This document shows, in pieces, positions 62,656 to 64,000 of a stretch of 64,000 nucleotides of DNA. Below the pieces are notes generated by a model, which searched no databases, was not told where the DNA came from, and was given only the letters and a program-made list of their open reading frames with translations. Source of the DNA: Antedon mediterranea. Its lineage: Eukaryota > Echinodermata > Crinoidea > Comatulida > Antedonidae. Positions within the stretch are counted from its first letter, which is position 1; every line of letters starts with the position of its first letter. Both the position numbers and the translations under genes were made by a program. The stretch is taken from NCBI RefSeq assembly GCF_964355755.1, contig NC_092676.1:9158288-9222287 (forward strand), given 5' to 3'.

Positions 62656-64000
62656 TCCTCCCCTAACTTAAATTGCTACCTTCGGGAGCAAAAACACAAA
62701 ATATCAAACATTACAAGTAGAGTCACCAGTCAAAGTGGAAAAAAAAAAAGGATTAAAATCGTATCTGTTTAATTTATCTTGGTGAACAGGAAGTGTGATA
62801 TAAACTCATTCTGCCTGGACACAATTTCAGTAATATTCACAATAACTTTTTCGTTATTAAGTTGATTGCTATAGTCTTGAATTTTTTGAAGAATTATTAT
62901 AGATTTTTTTGCAACAAAATCTTTCCAGTAGTTCAAAAGTTATGATAAAATATCTAATTTTTCTGAGATATCCTTGTGGCTATTCTAATTATTACACACA
63001 CCCCACTGCTCAAATGCATGTTGGCTATTCCAAACTTGCTGGCTAGTCTGAAGATAGTACAGTTGGTAGGGATTCTCATAGAGATATTTTCACTATAATA
63101 TATCTATGGCATTCTCAATGTGTACACATAAGTAATTAAATAATTCCTTGCTGTTGGAAGTTTATTTTTAATATCAATAAAGTAAATAACAAAATAAAGA
63201 ATTAGCTATAATTATAACACATTTAAAATGAATGCCTTTTATAATTAGTTACCTAAAGTAACTTTACTCCACTTTTTTTTACATATAATATAATAATTTA
63301 TTTGGAAGCTACACTTTTGAAACAGTGGCACACTTCTTGAATGAAGGTGCATCCAGAGTAAGTAAAATAAATAAATATTATTTAACAATAGGCCTATTAG
63401 TACAAGAGTCAACTTATTTGACAAAAGAACGCATTTCAATTAGTCAATTTACATGTTGAAAAATAATCAAAATATTCATTAAGTACCTAAATATAATTAC
63501 AATTTTCACTTTAATGTGTTTTTATTATTCTGTGCCTGCTAATTTTTTAGATAGACAATATAATGAACAAAGAACAGAATCCAATAAACATTAAAGGAAA
63601 TGAACTAGGCCTACAGACCTATTGTTAATTTGTAGAGTCCTATGAAAAGAAATTTGAAGAACAAAAGGCATAATGGGTGGAAACCATTATACAGAATATA
63701 ATAGATGATATCAGTAATGTGTAAATGTACTGGTGGTGTAAAGAAAAGGTAAAACAAAAAGAGATATCTTTTGATTTGTTAAATCTAGGCCAGTAGGTAG
63801 GTAGGTCTGTTACCATGTTTGTTTAAAACAATCAGGACAGACGATGGACTCGGACAGCCAGGCCCATAAATAAAATAGGGAGAGGCTTAGGCCATTCCTA
63901 GACATAACCGCAAAATAATCAATTAAACTCTTAAAATCAATCTAACCCCAATAAACTGAACTTAAATAATCTTTTCTATATCAGTAAAATCGTGCGTGAA

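Larger units (their letters stand above)
45553..64000. repeat. Tandem segmental unit 3 (incomplete, at least 18.4 kb)
   Basis: This is the third direct copy, cut by the window end inside the Ty3/gypsy remnant. Its PFAS 3' half differs from units 1 and 2 by scattered substitutions and small indels, including 12 extra bp in exon 12 and 13 and 18 extra bp in introns. Its second half matches unit 2 with essentially no indels. The array may continue beyond position 64000. Confidence 0.95.

Noticed and set aside
24104-64000. Whole array as a pure assembly artefact
   Set aside because: Units differ by insertions with clean empty sites, indels and lesions, which exact duplication errors would not create. 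Haplotype misassembly of units 2 and 3, which are near-identical from about 32.6 kb onward, cannot be excluded without reads.

Overview
The window is eukaryotic and almost certainly metazoan. It is AT-rich, its genes are split by GT-AG introns, and it is full of non-LTR, Ty3/gypsy and DNA-transposon remnants. The frequent 'aggcctac' words and the transposon types suggest a marine invertebrate, but the species cannot be fixed from sequence alone.

The window is a head-to-tail tandem array of one large segment: unit 1 (1-24103), unit 2 (24104-45552) and unit 3 (45553 to the window end, incomplete). Each unit carries, on the minus strand, a 21-coding-exon gene for phosphoribosylformylglycinamidine synthase (PFAS/FGAMS, PurL type, about 1351-1355 aa), which catalyses the fourth step of de novo purine synthesis. 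In gene orientation, a candidate 5' noncoding exon lies at about 14.2 kb of the unit. It is followed by a long 5' intron holding a coiled-coil coding remnant, a foldback-like array of about 175-bp repeats and a LINE 3' end. The coding exons run from about 9.7 kb down to 1.07 kb. Upstream of the gene lies a truncated Ty3/gypsy element (integrase C-terminus, polypurine tract, LTR). A small plus-strand ORF sits near the unit junction.

None of the three PFAS copies is intact as read. Unit 1 has a 38-bp deletion in exon 16 that shifts the frame before the glutamine amidotransferase domain. Units 2 and 3 share a TGC-to-TGA change at codon 51. Unit 2 has also lost the exon 15 splice acceptor. Unit 3 is otherwise fully open, and a cryptic acceptor 18 nt into exon 2 would remove its TGA in frame. 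Units 1 and 2 share a 12-bp deletion in exon 12 that unit 3 lacks.

The units are mosaic. In the 3' part of the gene units 1 and 2 resemble each other, with unit 3 different. From about 8 kb of the unit onward units 2 and 3 are nearly identical, with unit 1 different. Unit 1 alone carries a 3.7-kb element with perfect 32-bp terminal inverted repeats, filled by a two-tier minisatellite, and a 548-bp TTAA-flanked MITE. Units 2 and 3 alone carry an 896-bp internal tandem triplication. The paralogous empty sites let these insertions be delimited to the base. No prokaryotic, CRISPR or operon-type feature was seen.
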